Assembly: GCA_027920525.1 (NCBI GenBank)
Contig: CP115858.1
Span: 2,294,001-2,358,000, forward strand
Direction of reading: 5' to 3'
Source: Chryseobacterium daecheongense
GTDB lineage: Bacteria; Bacteroidota; Bacteroidia; Flavobacteriales; Weeksellaceae
Length of the DNA stretch: 64,000 bases
Shown: positions 18,108-27,413 of the stretch, one piece after another
Position numbering within the stretch: the stretch's first letter is position 1
Layout of the letters: each line of letters starts with the position of its first letter
Notes under the pieces: generated by a model
Database searches by the model: none
The model's input: the letters and a program-made list of their open reading frames with translations, nothing else
Told to the model about the DNA's origin: nothing
Made by a program: the position numbers and the translations under genes

Positions 18108-18806
18108 TTTTCCCAAATGCTCTTTCAGTATCTTTTTATAAGTTCTTCCCAGAGGAATTTTATCTCCACTTTTAAGGTAGACGCTTTTCACATCATAAGA
18201 TTCAATATGAGAAGCCAATATGATATAAGATTTATGCACTCTGATAAATCCAAAAGCCTGAAATTTTTCTTCAAAATTTGACATCCTGTCGAGGATCATA
18301 TATTTTTTCAAAGAGGTTACTAAAATAATATACTCCCCAAATCCCTGTACCCAAAGAATATCTTTTAGAAAAACCTTATTCATGATATAATTGGATTTAA
18401 ACATGATGAAATCTTCTTTTTCTGAGTGTTCTGCAGAATTTTTAAACTGTAAAAAATCTTTGGCTTTGTTGATGGCTTTCCTGAAGGTTTCAAAATCTAC
18501 AGGCTTTACAAGATAATGCACAACATCAAGCTCAAAAGCTTTTACCGCATGTTGGGTCTCCAGGGTCATAAAAATACAGAGAGGTTTATAAGGAAGCTGT
18601 TGCAATAGCTCTACTCCATTAATACCCGGCATATTAATATCAAAAATAACAAGATCCACCACATTCTCTTTTAAATATTCCAATGCCTTCTCCGGTTCCT
18701 GAAAAGAGCTTTGGAGATCCACACCTTCTATTTGATCACAATATTGCCGGACAAGTTGCAACGCAGGATATTCATCATCCACATTAATCACGGATAGATT
18801 AGCCAT
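18105..18806 (-). CDS. LytTR-family response regulator
   Basis: This is the DNA-binding response regulator of a LytS/LytTR two-component pair. The 233-residue protein has an N-terminal receiver domain with acidic pocket D10-D11, phospho-acceptor D56 in VIFDINMPG and K101 in LVKPVD. A C-terminal LytTR DNA-binding domain (about residues 130-233; VQGFGEYIILVTSLKKYMILD, RVHKSYII, LGRTYK) follows. Its ATG overlaps the kinase stop by 8 bp, indicating translational coupling. It is likely to control the divergent DUF2490/transporter genes, judged by position. Confidence 0.94.
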   Translation of the reverse strand: MANLSVINVDDEYPALQLVRQYCDQIEGVDLQSSFQEPEKALEYLKENVVDLVIFDINMPGINGVELLQQLPYKPLCIFMTLETQHAVKAFELDVVHYLVKPVDFETFRKAINKAKDFLQFKNSAEHSEKEDFIMFKSNYIMNKVFLKDILWVQGFGEYIILVTSLKKYMILDRMSNFEEKFQAFGFIRVHKSYIILASHIESYDVKSVYLKSGDKIPLGRTYKKILKEHLGK

Positions 18807-19908
18807 TCAGATCAATTTTTAAAGTTGTTTTGTATCTGTTATTTTCAATCATTTCTGAAGAAAGAATATATTTTCCCGGATAGTATTTTTCCAGTATCTG
18901 GGTGATTGCTTCATTTCCCAACCCGTAATATCCGGTTTCTCCCAAAGCTTTTTTTTCCGGAACAGAGTTGATAATTTCGAAGAACAAATCACGGTCGTTA
19001 ATAGCATATATAACTTTTATGAAGCTATTGGGATCCAGACCGATTCCTGAATGTTTCAAAGCATTTTCAAAGAAGGTCAAAAAAACGGAAGGTGGAATTT
19101 CAATTAATTCCAGTGTTTCCTCATTCCGGATATCAAAATCTATATTCAGTTGGTTATCATATTTCAACTGGTACAACATGGTAAGAGAATGAATTGACGA
19201 AAATTCCTGGGCCAGACTAATTCTTTCTTTTCCGCTGTCATAGATAATATATTGAAGAAGCTTACTGAGCTGCAGGATGGAATCTGAAGTTTTTCCCGAT
19301 GGGATAAAACTGTTCGCATATATATTATTTAAAGTATTCAATAAGAAATGAGGATTCATCTTTGATTTTAAAAGATCAAAGTAAAGCTGTTCTTTTTGTT
19401 CCCCAAGATCCACAACATTTTGCTCTATAAGGAATTTATCTTTTGTAATCCCTAAAAAGGAGGCAACAAGAATCACAATTCCCTGCGCCGTATATACATT
19501 AAAAAGGAAGTTGGTGTTGGAAAGAGTTTCACTAAAATTCATTTTAAAAATGGTAGGCTGTAACAAAATCCTGAAAAGACTTGACATCAAAAAACAGATC
19601 AAGGCATACAGGATAAACTCCGGATATTTATTCGATAGGTAAAAGTGAGGAACCAGATAATAATACACCAGATAATAAATCCCAATATTAAAAATCATTA
19701 CAGATAAAACACTCCAAATAAGCTCCGGGGTATCAAGAAAGTAATTTTCCGTAAAAAAAGTGATTAAAATAAAGACAAAAAAGAAGAAAACATGCTGAAA
19801 CCTCAAAAGAAAACCCCAACGGTAGTCCATCAGTTTTTTCAGAATCTTATCACTAAATAAAACCCTGAAAAACAACAGTATAAGTATAATATTTACAATT
19901 AAAAACAT
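18799..19908 (-). CDS. LytS/YehU-type sensor histidine kinase
   Basis: This is the membrane sensor kinase partner of the LytTR regulator. The 369-residue protein has five or six hydrophobic segments in its first half and a His_kinase domain with the phospho-acceptor motif KMNPHFLLNTLNN (H187), followed by a short ATPase domain. The ATG at 19908 is preferred to a TTG at 20043, because a -7 box lies at 19942-19935 and the earlier frame would run into the divergent promoter. No extracellular sensing domain is evident, so the signal may be perceived within the membrane. Confidence 0.9.
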   Translation of the reverse strand: MFLIVNIILILLFFRVLFSDKILKKLMDYRWGFLLRFQHVFFFFVFILITFFTENYFLDTPELIWSVLSVMIFNIGIYYLVYYYLVPHFYLSNKYPEFILYALICFLMSSLFRILLQPTIFKMNFSETLSNTNFLFNVYTAQGIVILVASFLGITKDKFLIEQNVVDLGEQKEQLYFDLLKSKMNPHFLLNTLNNIYANSFIPSGKTSDSILQLSKLLQYIIYDSGKERISLAQEFSSIHSLTMLYQLKYDNQLNIDFDIRNEETLELIEIPPSVFLTFFENALKHSGIGLDPNSFIKVIYAINDRDLFFEIINSVPEKKALGETGYYGLGNEAITQILEKYYPGKYILSSEMIENNRYKTTLKIDLNG

Positions 19909-19934
19909 TCTAAAAACGTGATTTCTTGGGTTCT

Positions 19935-19942
19935 CAAATATA
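19935..19942 (-). promoter_or_regulatory. -7 box of the kinase-regulator operon
   Basis: TATATTTG on the minus strand lies 26 bp before the kinase ATG at 19908. No TTG is correctly spaced upstream. Confidence 0.4.
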
Positions 19943-20024
19943 AGATGTTTTTTAACAGAAAATGCAGTTCGCTGATAAAATAGGTCATTGATTGAAAAAT
20001 TAAAAACCCGGTAAATCGAATAAA

Positions 20025-20032
20025 TATATTTG
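20025..20032 (+). promoter_or_regulatory. -7 box of the DUF2490/CitMHS operon
   Basis: TATATTTG is an exact TAnnTTTG match 28 bp before the ATG at 20061. The expected -33 TTG is missing, as would suit a promoter activated by the adjacent LytTR regulator. Confidence 0.45.
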
Positions 20033-20060
20033 AGAAGTAACAATATTAACCCAATATTAT

Positions 20061-20750
20061 ATGAAAATTAAGAGAAAATTAATTTTTATTTTTTTATTAG
20101 TGCTTCATCATTTTTATCAAGGTCAAAGCACTGATACATACAATATGTGGTTCCAATATATCATGACTGCCAAGGTGTCTGACAAAAGTACTTTAACAGC
20201 CCTTACACAATACCGTTCTTTTGACCTGGCTTACGACAAAAGACTCTTCCTCGTCAATGCATATATGGATTATGAAGTAACCAAAGGAGTAAGACCTGCC
20301 GTAGGAGGTATGTTTCTCATTTTGGATTCCTACCAGACAGAAGATCAGAAAAAGACCCGCTATGAGAAAAGAGCCTTTCAACAGGTAACCCTGGACCATG
20401 ATATCGGCAGATCTTCCGTTTCCAGCAGATTCCGTATAGAAGAGCGTTTCCTGAATAATCCTGACGAATTTGTATTAAGGGTCCGGTATCTCATCTCTAT
20501 GAGAATCCCTTTCAACAGAAAGGGTGAAAAAGAAAGACTGTATGGAATTCTAAAAAATGAGATAAGGATGAACATCAAAAAGGAAGACCCTTTCGACAGT
20601 AACCGTATCACCGCAGGGCTTGGAATAAAAACAGGGAAAAACTCGGCAATTGAACTGGCTTTCATTAATCAGTTATCTCCGGGCAGAACCAGTAATTACG
20701 GATACATAGGGTTCAGAAACAGTTTTGATTGGAGAAAAAAACAAAAATAA
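20061..20750 (+). CDS. DUF2490-domain outer-membrane protein
   Basis: The 229-residue protein has a signal peptide and the beta-barrel-like alternation of DUF2490 (NMWFQYIMTAKVSDKSTL, RYEKRAFQQVTL, RVRYLISMRIPF), ending in aromatic-rich strands (GFRNSFDW). Such proteins are thought to sit in the outer membrane. It is the first gene of a rightward group with CitMHS and a dicarboxylate symporter, and stands next to a divergent two-component system. An outer-membrane entry route for the same organic acids is an inference from gene order. Confidence 0.82.
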   Translation: MKIKRKLIFIFLLVLHHFYQGQSTDTYNMWFQYIMTAKVSDKSTLTALTQYRSFDLAYDKRLFLVNAYMDYEVTKGVRPAVGGMFLILDSYQTEDQKKTRYEKRAFQQVTLDHDIGRSSVSSRFRIEERFLNNPDEFVLRVRYLISMRIPFNRKGEKERLYGILKNEIRMNIKKEDPFDSNRITAGLGIKTGKNSAIELAFINQLSPGRTSNYGYIGFRNSFDWRKKQK

Positions 20751-20791
20751 CCGGACATCAATTTAAAAAATTTAATATTTAATATAATGCT

Positions 20792-22078
20792 ATGCTAACA
20801 TTTCTTGGGTTTCTGATGATCTTTATTTTCATGGTTCTTATCATGAATAAAAAAATGACACCACTTACTGCTTTGGTAATTGTTCCAGTAGTGATTGCTC
20901 TTATTGCAGGATTTGGCGATGAGCTGGGTGACATGATGAAAAATGGGGTTAAAGAAATCGCACTTACAGGCGTAATGCTGATTTTTGCAATTCTCTATTT
21001 TAGTTTAATGATCGATACAGGATTATTTCAACCTTTAGTTAACCTTATTTTAAAAGCAGTCGGAGACAACCCAATCAAAACAACCATCGGAACAGCGATC
21101 CTTACAACATTAGTTTCTCTGGATGGAGATGGCTCTTCTACTTATATTATCGTAGTGGCAGCCATGCTTCCCCTATATAAAAAACAGGGACTGAATCCCC
21201 TGATCCTTACCTGTATCATAATGCTTGCAGGAGGTATCATGAATATCCTTCCATGGGGTGGTCCCACAGCAAGGGTTATGAGTTCCCTCAAACTGGGTCA
21301 CACAGAGATTTTCGTTCCCATGATTCCGATTATGGTCCTTGGTATTTGCTGGGTAATCTTTGTGGCTTATATTTTAGGACTGAAAGAAAAAAAGCGTATT
21401 GCAAAATATGGAAAATACACAAAGTACAGCAATAGCGATATCGCAGGTGAAACGGATCCAGCCCTTCTTCGCCCTAAACTGATCTGGATTAATCTTGCCC
21501 TTACCATCGTATTGTTAACGGTAATGATTTTAGATATTGTTCCTTTGGGAATTGCCTTTATGATTGCTTTCTGCATAGCTTCTGTTATCAATTACCCTAA
21601 ATTAAAAGACCAGCAGAAACTCATGTCCAAACATGCAGGAAATGCATTATCTGTGGCAGGAATGATCTTTGGAGCAGGGATTTTCACTGGGATCCTCAAT
21701 GGATCGGGTATTATGCAGGCTATGGGAAATAGTATGATAGAAATCGTTCCGAAAAGCATGGCAGGCTCTTTAAATATTATTACTGCTGTCTTCAGTGTTC
21801 CCCTTACCTTTTTCCTGACTAATGATGCTTATTATTTCGGGATATTACCCATTATTGCAGCAACCGGACAACAACTGGGAATCCCACCTGATATTCTGGG
21901 AAGAGCAAGTCTTGTCGGACAGGCTTCTCATCTTCTGAGCCCATTGGTTCCGTCAACTTACCTATTGGTCTCTCTCGCCGGTGTGGAATTTTCTGATCAT
22001 TTGAAATACACATTGAAATGGGCTATCGGATCTTCCATTATCATGTTATTAGGAGCTTTGCTTCTTGGGATAATATAA
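20792..22078 (+). CDS. CitMHS-family citrate/metal transporter
   Basis: CitMHS proteins import citrate, usually as a complex with a divalent metal ion, in symport with protons. The 428-residue protein has about 11-12 membrane segments spread over its full length. The conserved LVSLDGDGSSTYIIV and LPWGGPTARVMSSL motifs sit in the re-entrant regions, with FFLTNDAYYFGILPI and ASLVGQASHLLSPLVPSTYLL in the second half. It lies 41 bp after the DUF2490 gene. The preferred metal and exact acid cannot be read from sequence. Confidence 0.92.
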   Translation: MLTFLGFLMIFIFMVLIMNKKMTPLTALVIVPVVIALIAGFGDELGDMMKNGVKEIALTGVMLIFAILYFSLMIDTGLFQPLVNLILKAVGDNPIKTTIGTAILTTLVSLDGDGSSTYIIVVAAMLPLYKKQGLNPLILTCIIMLAGGIMNILPWGGPTARVMSSLKLGHTEIFVPMIPIMVLGICWVIFVAYILGLKEKKRIAKYGKYTKYSNSDIAGETDPALLRPKLIWINLALTIVLLTVMILDIVPLGIAFMIAFCIASVINYPKLKDQQKLMSKHAGNALSVAGMIFGAGIFTGILNGSGIMQAMGNSMIEIVPKSMAGSLNIITAVFSVPLTFFLTNDAYYFGILPIIAATGQQLGIPPDILGRASLVGQASHLLSPLVPSTYLLVSLAGVEFSDHLKYTLKWAIGSSIIMLLGALLLGII

Positions 22079-22131
22079 AATTTATATATATTTATATTGA
22101 ATTGTCCGTTTATCCAGCGAAAAAAACTCAA

Positions 22132-23346
22132 ATGAATCTTTTCCATACAAAAAAAACATTCACCAGCCGATATTTAAAGAATCTTTCTTTGTATGTTTTC
22201 GTGGCTATTATCTGTGGTGTTTTTACAGGACAATACCTTCCCGAGATAAGCGGTAAATTAGGGATAATCAGCCAGTATTTTTTTTTGGTTCTGGAGTCGA
22301 TCATCCTGCCTATTATTTTTATGGCAGTTATTTACGGGATCTGTCACCTGGCAGATATAAAAAATGCGGGGAGCATTGTATGGCAAACAATTCTCTACTT
22401 TTTTATCATCAGCTCTGTGGCTATTACCATAGGATTTATTTTTGGACTTGCTATTCAGCCCGGTTCCCATACGGGAATTCAGATCGTTAAAACAAAAGTA
22501 ATTCTTCCCAGTAGGTTTGAAATTAATGACTCCTCCCTATCTTCTGTGATGTATCGCAACAGGTACGCTATTTTCCTTATAGCTTCAATCATTATCGGCA
22601 TATGCATGAACCTTTCAAAAAGACGAAAGAGTTTTCTGAATATCCTTGATAAAGGACTTGTTATTTTTTATCATATTATTAAATATTTATATATCATTCT
22701 TCCGGTTATCATTTTCTGTAACATTGCTTACGGCATTTCTGTATATGGAATTAATACCCTGCTGCCATTAAGCAAAGTTGTGGGAACCGTATACCTTGCC
22801 GATATTGCTTTTATCTTCGGAGTTTTAGGACTGGTTTCTTATATCTTTAAATTCAATTTGCTCAAATTTTTGGTAAGCATTAAAGAAGAGATCATTTTGG
22901 TTATAACCACTTCTTCTTCCAAAACAGCTTTTCCTATCATTTTTGACAAGATGGAATCTGAGGGATACAGCAAAAAAATTTTAAGATTCATTATTCCCCT
23001 GGGGTACAATTTCAACCTCGCAGGTGCCTGCATTTATATTTCTGTAGCCTGCTGTTTTCTGATTCAGTTTTATAATATTTCATTAAGCTTCAATGATTAC
23101 TTATGGCTTTTTGTTATCATTTCTGTTACATCTAAAACAGCTTCCGGGGTTCCGGGGTCAGGTTTTCTTGCTCTTATTTTTACTTTGAACAGGTTTGGAA
23201 AGATCCCTGCGAATGATATTGCATTGCTTTATAGCGTAGACCGTTTCATGAACGAGGCGAGGTCAGTAACCAATTTTATTGGTATTGCCGTTTCCGGAGC
23301 CATTATTTCAAAAATAAATCAGCCCATAGAAAAAAACGCCCCATAA
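22132..23346 (+). CDS. Dicarboxylate/amino-acid:cation symporter (DAACS family)
   Basis: This family (GltP/DctA) couples uptake of dicarboxylates or acidic amino acids to Na+ or H+. The 404-residue protein has eight membrane segments and the two hairpin signatures: the serine-rich loop TTSSSKTAFPIIF and PLGYNFNLAGACIY (usual GATINMDG), plus TASGVPGSGF. The ATG at 22132 precedes the first charged N-terminal helix; a frame-open start at 22018 would overlap CitMHS and adds no family sequence. The less canonical NFNLAG motif makes the substrate uncertain. It is followed by a terminator. Confidence 0.88.
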   Translation: MNLFHTKKTFTSRYLKNLSLYVFVAIICGVFTGQYLPEISGKLGIISQYFFLVLESIILPIIFMAVIYGICHLADIKNAGSIVWQTILYFFIISSVAITIGFIFGLAIQPGSHTGIQIVKTKVILPSRFEINDSSLSSVMYRNRYAIFLIASIIIGICMNLSKRRKSFLNILDKGLVIFYHIIKYLYIILPVIIFCNIAYGISVYGINTLLPLSKVVGTVYLADIAFIFGVLGLVSYIFKFNLLKFLVSIKEEIILVITTSSSKTAFPIIFDKMESEGYSKKILRFIIPLGYNFNLAGACIYISVACCFLIQFYNISLSFNDYLWLFVIISVTSKTASGVPGSGFLALIFTLNRFGKIPANDIALLYSVDRFMNEARSVTNFIGIAVSGAIISKINQPIEKNAP

Positions 23347-23362
23347 AAATGAAGCGTTTTTT
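23331..23362 (+). terminator. Terminator of the citrate/dicarboxylate operon
   Basis: The stem AAAAAACGC / GCGTTTTTT overlaps the symporter stop codon and ends in TTTTTTATATT. Confidence 0.8.
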
Positions 23363-23398
23363 ATATTACTTGTGTTTTGTTTCTTCAAGGTGATCCTT

Positions 23399-24580
23399 TC
23401 AATTTCCCCAATTATTTCTTGCCCAGATCACAAGTGCCGGCAGCATATCTCCCCCTGAAGCCACAGAATGAAGATCAGATCCGAAAAGTTCCCAGTCGGT
23501 TTCATTACCATGATGAACACCTATGGCATACATCTGTCCATTGGTGAACCAGCTATATAACGGTGATCCCGATGCACCACTTGCCTCGTCTGCATAGCTT
23601 TCTATCTGTGTACTATCCACACTATTTCCATCCGGAAGCTTTACATCATCTCCGTCATCATCATCCACAACACTGATGCTGCTCTGATAAGTAGGTCGGT
23701 TTTCTCCTTTATCATAAGGATATCCCGTCATGGTCCACACATTCATATCTTCCCAATCGTCGTTATAACTTTTTGCCCCGAAATAACCTGTTGTATCTCC
23801 GATATTATCATACAGTTTCACCACCATCATATCATTTCCCACGTCACTTTGGTAGGCCACATAGCTTTCTCCATAAGTATAAAATGAATTTCCATAAATG
23901 GATCGTCCATCATAATATGCAGGAATCACTTTGATCATCCATGATGCATAAGGTTTTTGAGGCCTCATATGTCCGGAGGTCATTAGAATTTTTCTGCCTA
24001 CCATAAATCCGGTTCCCCTTCCCTGATAATTCCATGATGAGACACTGGTTAATTTGGTATATACTTCTACCCTGCACACACAGCATTCCGGATAGGTATT
24101 AGGATAAATATTTACCCTGTCATCATTTCCGAAAATAGTTACATGATTGGCACTTTTCGTAACCAATCTGTTCAAACGGTTTCTCTTCACAGACTTCGTA
24201 TTCGGAAAAACCACTTTAGGATGAAGTCCCAGTATATGAGTTTCCGGCACAAAAGCTTCAGCTTCGGTCACTTTTATTTTCTTAGTTTTAATTGTAGCAC
24301 GAAGCTTTTCTACGGTAATGATCTCTTCGGATTTACCGGGAATACCCCAGTCAAAGGGTGAAATCTGGTCCAGCTGGTAAAATTCCCGGTTCAGCTTTGA
24401 GACAGAGATTTTTGCTGAGTCTTTTTTTCCGGTTAGTCTGAAGTTTTTGGCAGAATCTGTAATAAATAAGTTGCGATCCGGTTCTTTAGTCGGAAGCGGA
24501 TTCTCATACTCCAATAGCAATTCCCGGGGAACCGGTGAATCAGCCGGAGCATCCCGAAAGATTTTTTTTAATTTTTCCAT
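23399..24580 (-). CDS. V8-like (trypsin-fold) serine endopeptidase
   Basis: This is a chymotrypsin-fold serine protease like Glu-specific endopeptidases. The 393-residue protein has a pro-region of about 170 residues and a protease domain. The triad residues are His in ILMTSGHMRP, Asp in DVGNDMMVVKL and Ser in GASGSPLYSW. Cysteines pair in YPECCVCRVEV. No signal peptide follows the ATG at 24580; upstream in-frame starts (24628 ATG, 24634 TTG) also add no hydrophobic segment, so export is unexplained. It is divergent from a Gly-Gly leader peptide gene, across 261 bp. Confidence 0.87.
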   Translation of the reverse strand: MEKLKKIFRDAPADSPVPRELLLEYENPLPTKEPDRNLFITDSAKNFRLTGKKDSAKISVSKLNREFYQLDQISPFDWGIPGKSEEIITVEKLRATIKTKKIKVTEAEAFVPETHILGLHPKVVFPNTKSVKRNRLNRLVTKSANHVTIFGNDDRVNIYPNTYPECCVCRVEVYTKLTSVSSWNYQGRGTGFMVGRKILMTSGHMRPQKPYASWMIKVIPAYYDGRSIYGNSFYTYGESYVAYQSDVGNDMMVVKLYDNIGDTTGYFGAKSYNDDWEDMNVWTMTGYPYDKGENRPTYQSSISVVDDDDGDDVKLPDGNSVDSTQIESYADEASGASGSPLYSWFTNGQMYAIGVHHGNETDWELFGSDLHSVASGGDMLPALVIWARNNWGN

Positions 24581-24766
24581 TGTTTCAGTTTTTATGATAT
24601 TTGGTCTCACAAAGTTGAAGGAATGCATCACCAAATACCATAGTAATATCCCTGTTTTTGCACAGTATTAACCCTGCTGCCATTTACAGTATAATCCACT
24701 GGTTATCAAAATACAAAACACCAAAAACTATCTACAAACAACATCATTTTGATTGAATAAAAAGCT

Positions 24767-24774
24767 TATATTTG
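24767..24774 (+). promoter_or_regulatory. -7 box of the leader-peptide gene
   Basis: TATATTTG is an exact match to TAnnTTTG; a TTTG at 24748-24751 upstream has a shorter than usual 15-bp spacer. A leader of roughly 60 nt would precede the ATG at 24842. Confidence 0.5.
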
Positions 24775-24841
24775 ATCATGTCAAAAAACTCCTGATTGAC
24801 AATAAATGTTCAGGAACATCAGAAAAACAAAATATTAACTT

Positions 24842-24976
24842 ATGAAAAATGCTAAATTATTAAGCAGAGATGCTCAGAAAACCATCCACGGCGGAGCTGC
24901 AAGACTTGTTTGCTGCGAACGTGATGAAAACGGAAAATGTACATTATGGATCGGACCGGGACAATATTGTCCTTAG
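24842..24976 (+). CDS. Bacteriocin-like peptide with Gly-Gly leader
   Basis: A 44-residue peptide begins MKNAKLLSRDAQKTIHGG, the pattern of Bacteroidota bacteriocin-like or secreted signalling peptides (LSR..x..I.GG). Cleavage after Gly18 would release a 26-residue product starting AARLVCCERD and ending GQYCP, with four cysteines (a CC pair, then two single) that could form two disulfides. It has its own -7 box and a strong terminator, so it is an independent transcript. No PCAT-type ABC exporter, immunity gene or modifying enzyme lies nearby; the divergent V8-like protease is the only candidate partner. Confidence 0.8.
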   Translation: MKNAKLLSRDAQKTIHGGAARLVCCERDENGKCTLWIGPGQYCP

Positions 24977-25000
24977 TCTCATAAATTGATCAGTAAAGTA

Positions 25001-25029
25001 AGCCGGAATTTTTCCGGCTTTATTTTTTT
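25001..25029 (+). terminator. Terminator of the leader-peptide gene
   Basis: The stem AGCCGGAA / TTCCGGCT with a 3-nt loop is followed by TTATTTTTTTT. Confidence 0.9.
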
Positions 25030-25165
25030 TAATCTGCCAAAATTTCACACCAAAAATAAAATTCTGCCATTTTTAACCATGAAGTATCGCCTGACAAGTA
25101 CCAACCTCATTTGGCACACATTTAGAGAATTTGAAAGCAGAAATAATTAAAAAAACAGATATATT

Positions 25166-25444
25166 ATGTCAGTAAACTTTAAACCATTAGCAGACAGAGT
25201 TTTGATCGAACCCATCGCTGCAGAAACTAAAACAGCTTCAGGTATTATTATTCCGGACACAGCAAAAGAAAAACCACAAGAAGGTACAGTAGTAGCGGTT
25301 GGTCCTGGAAAAAAAGATGAGCCTACAACTGTGAAAGTAGGTGACAAAGTTCTTTATGGAAAATATTCAGGTTCCGAATTGAAATTGGAAGGAAAAGATT
25401 ACTTAATCGTAAAAGAAGGAGACTTACTGGGAATCATCGGATAA
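25166..25444 (+). CDS. groES: Co-chaperonin GroES
   Basis: GroES caps the GroEL folding chamber. The 92-residue protein carries the family start ([14 protein letters not shown]), the mobile loop ([23 protein letters not shown]) and the C-terminal [14 protein letters not shown]. It is followed by groEL 110 bp downstream; a repeat-rich spacer separates them. No CIRCE inverted repeat was seen upstream. TTGGCAC at 25110-25116, about 50 bp upstream, looks like a sigma-54 -24 box but the matching -12 element is poor. Confidence 0.97.
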   Translation: MSVNFKPLADRVLIEPIAAETKTASGIIIPDTAKEKPQEGTVVAVGPGKKDEPTTVKVGDKVLYGKYSGSELKLEGKDYLIVKEGDLLGIIG

Positions 25445-27180
<1,736 letters not shown>

Positions 27181-27201
27181 TCTTAACTGCTATAAATAAA
27201 T

Positions 27202-27234
27202 AAAACCGTTCTGCTTTTGTGGAGCGGTTTTTTG
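27202..27234 (+). terminator. groEL terminator
   Basis: The stem AAAACCGTTC / GAGCGGTTTT (one G-T pair) encloses a 10-nt loop and ends in a T-run. Confidence 0.88.
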
Positions 27235-27290
27235 TTTGAATTACGGTTTTCCGTAAGGCAATAATATATTTATAAGTATATTTATATTTT

Positions 27291-27357
27291 AATGATGGCA
27301 ATAGATAGCTAAAGTCAAAATAGCATTGATGCAGTATCTATTATCATTATTGATGCA
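27291..27357. repeat. Imperfect inverted and direct repeat before the NACHT gene
   Basis: AATGATGGCAATAGATA (27291-27307) is complementary, apart from a 3-nt insertion, to TATCTATTATCATT (27335-27348). The 9-mer ATTGATGCA occurs twice (27325-27333, 27349-27357). It lies at the left edge of the accessory island and may be regulatory or a junction scar. Confidence 0.5.
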
Positions 27358-27413
27358 ATGCGTAAATTAGAAAATTAGGTGTAATTTTAAAAACCGACCA
27401 CTTTAAAATAAAT

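Noticed and set aside
19909..20043. TTG-started extension of the LytS-type kinase
   Set aside because: It runs through a -7 box and the divergent promoter region and adds no family sequence.
25105..25125. Sigma-54 promoter of groES (TTGGCAC)
   Set aside because: The -24-like half is good but no GC-containing -12 element follows at the right distance.
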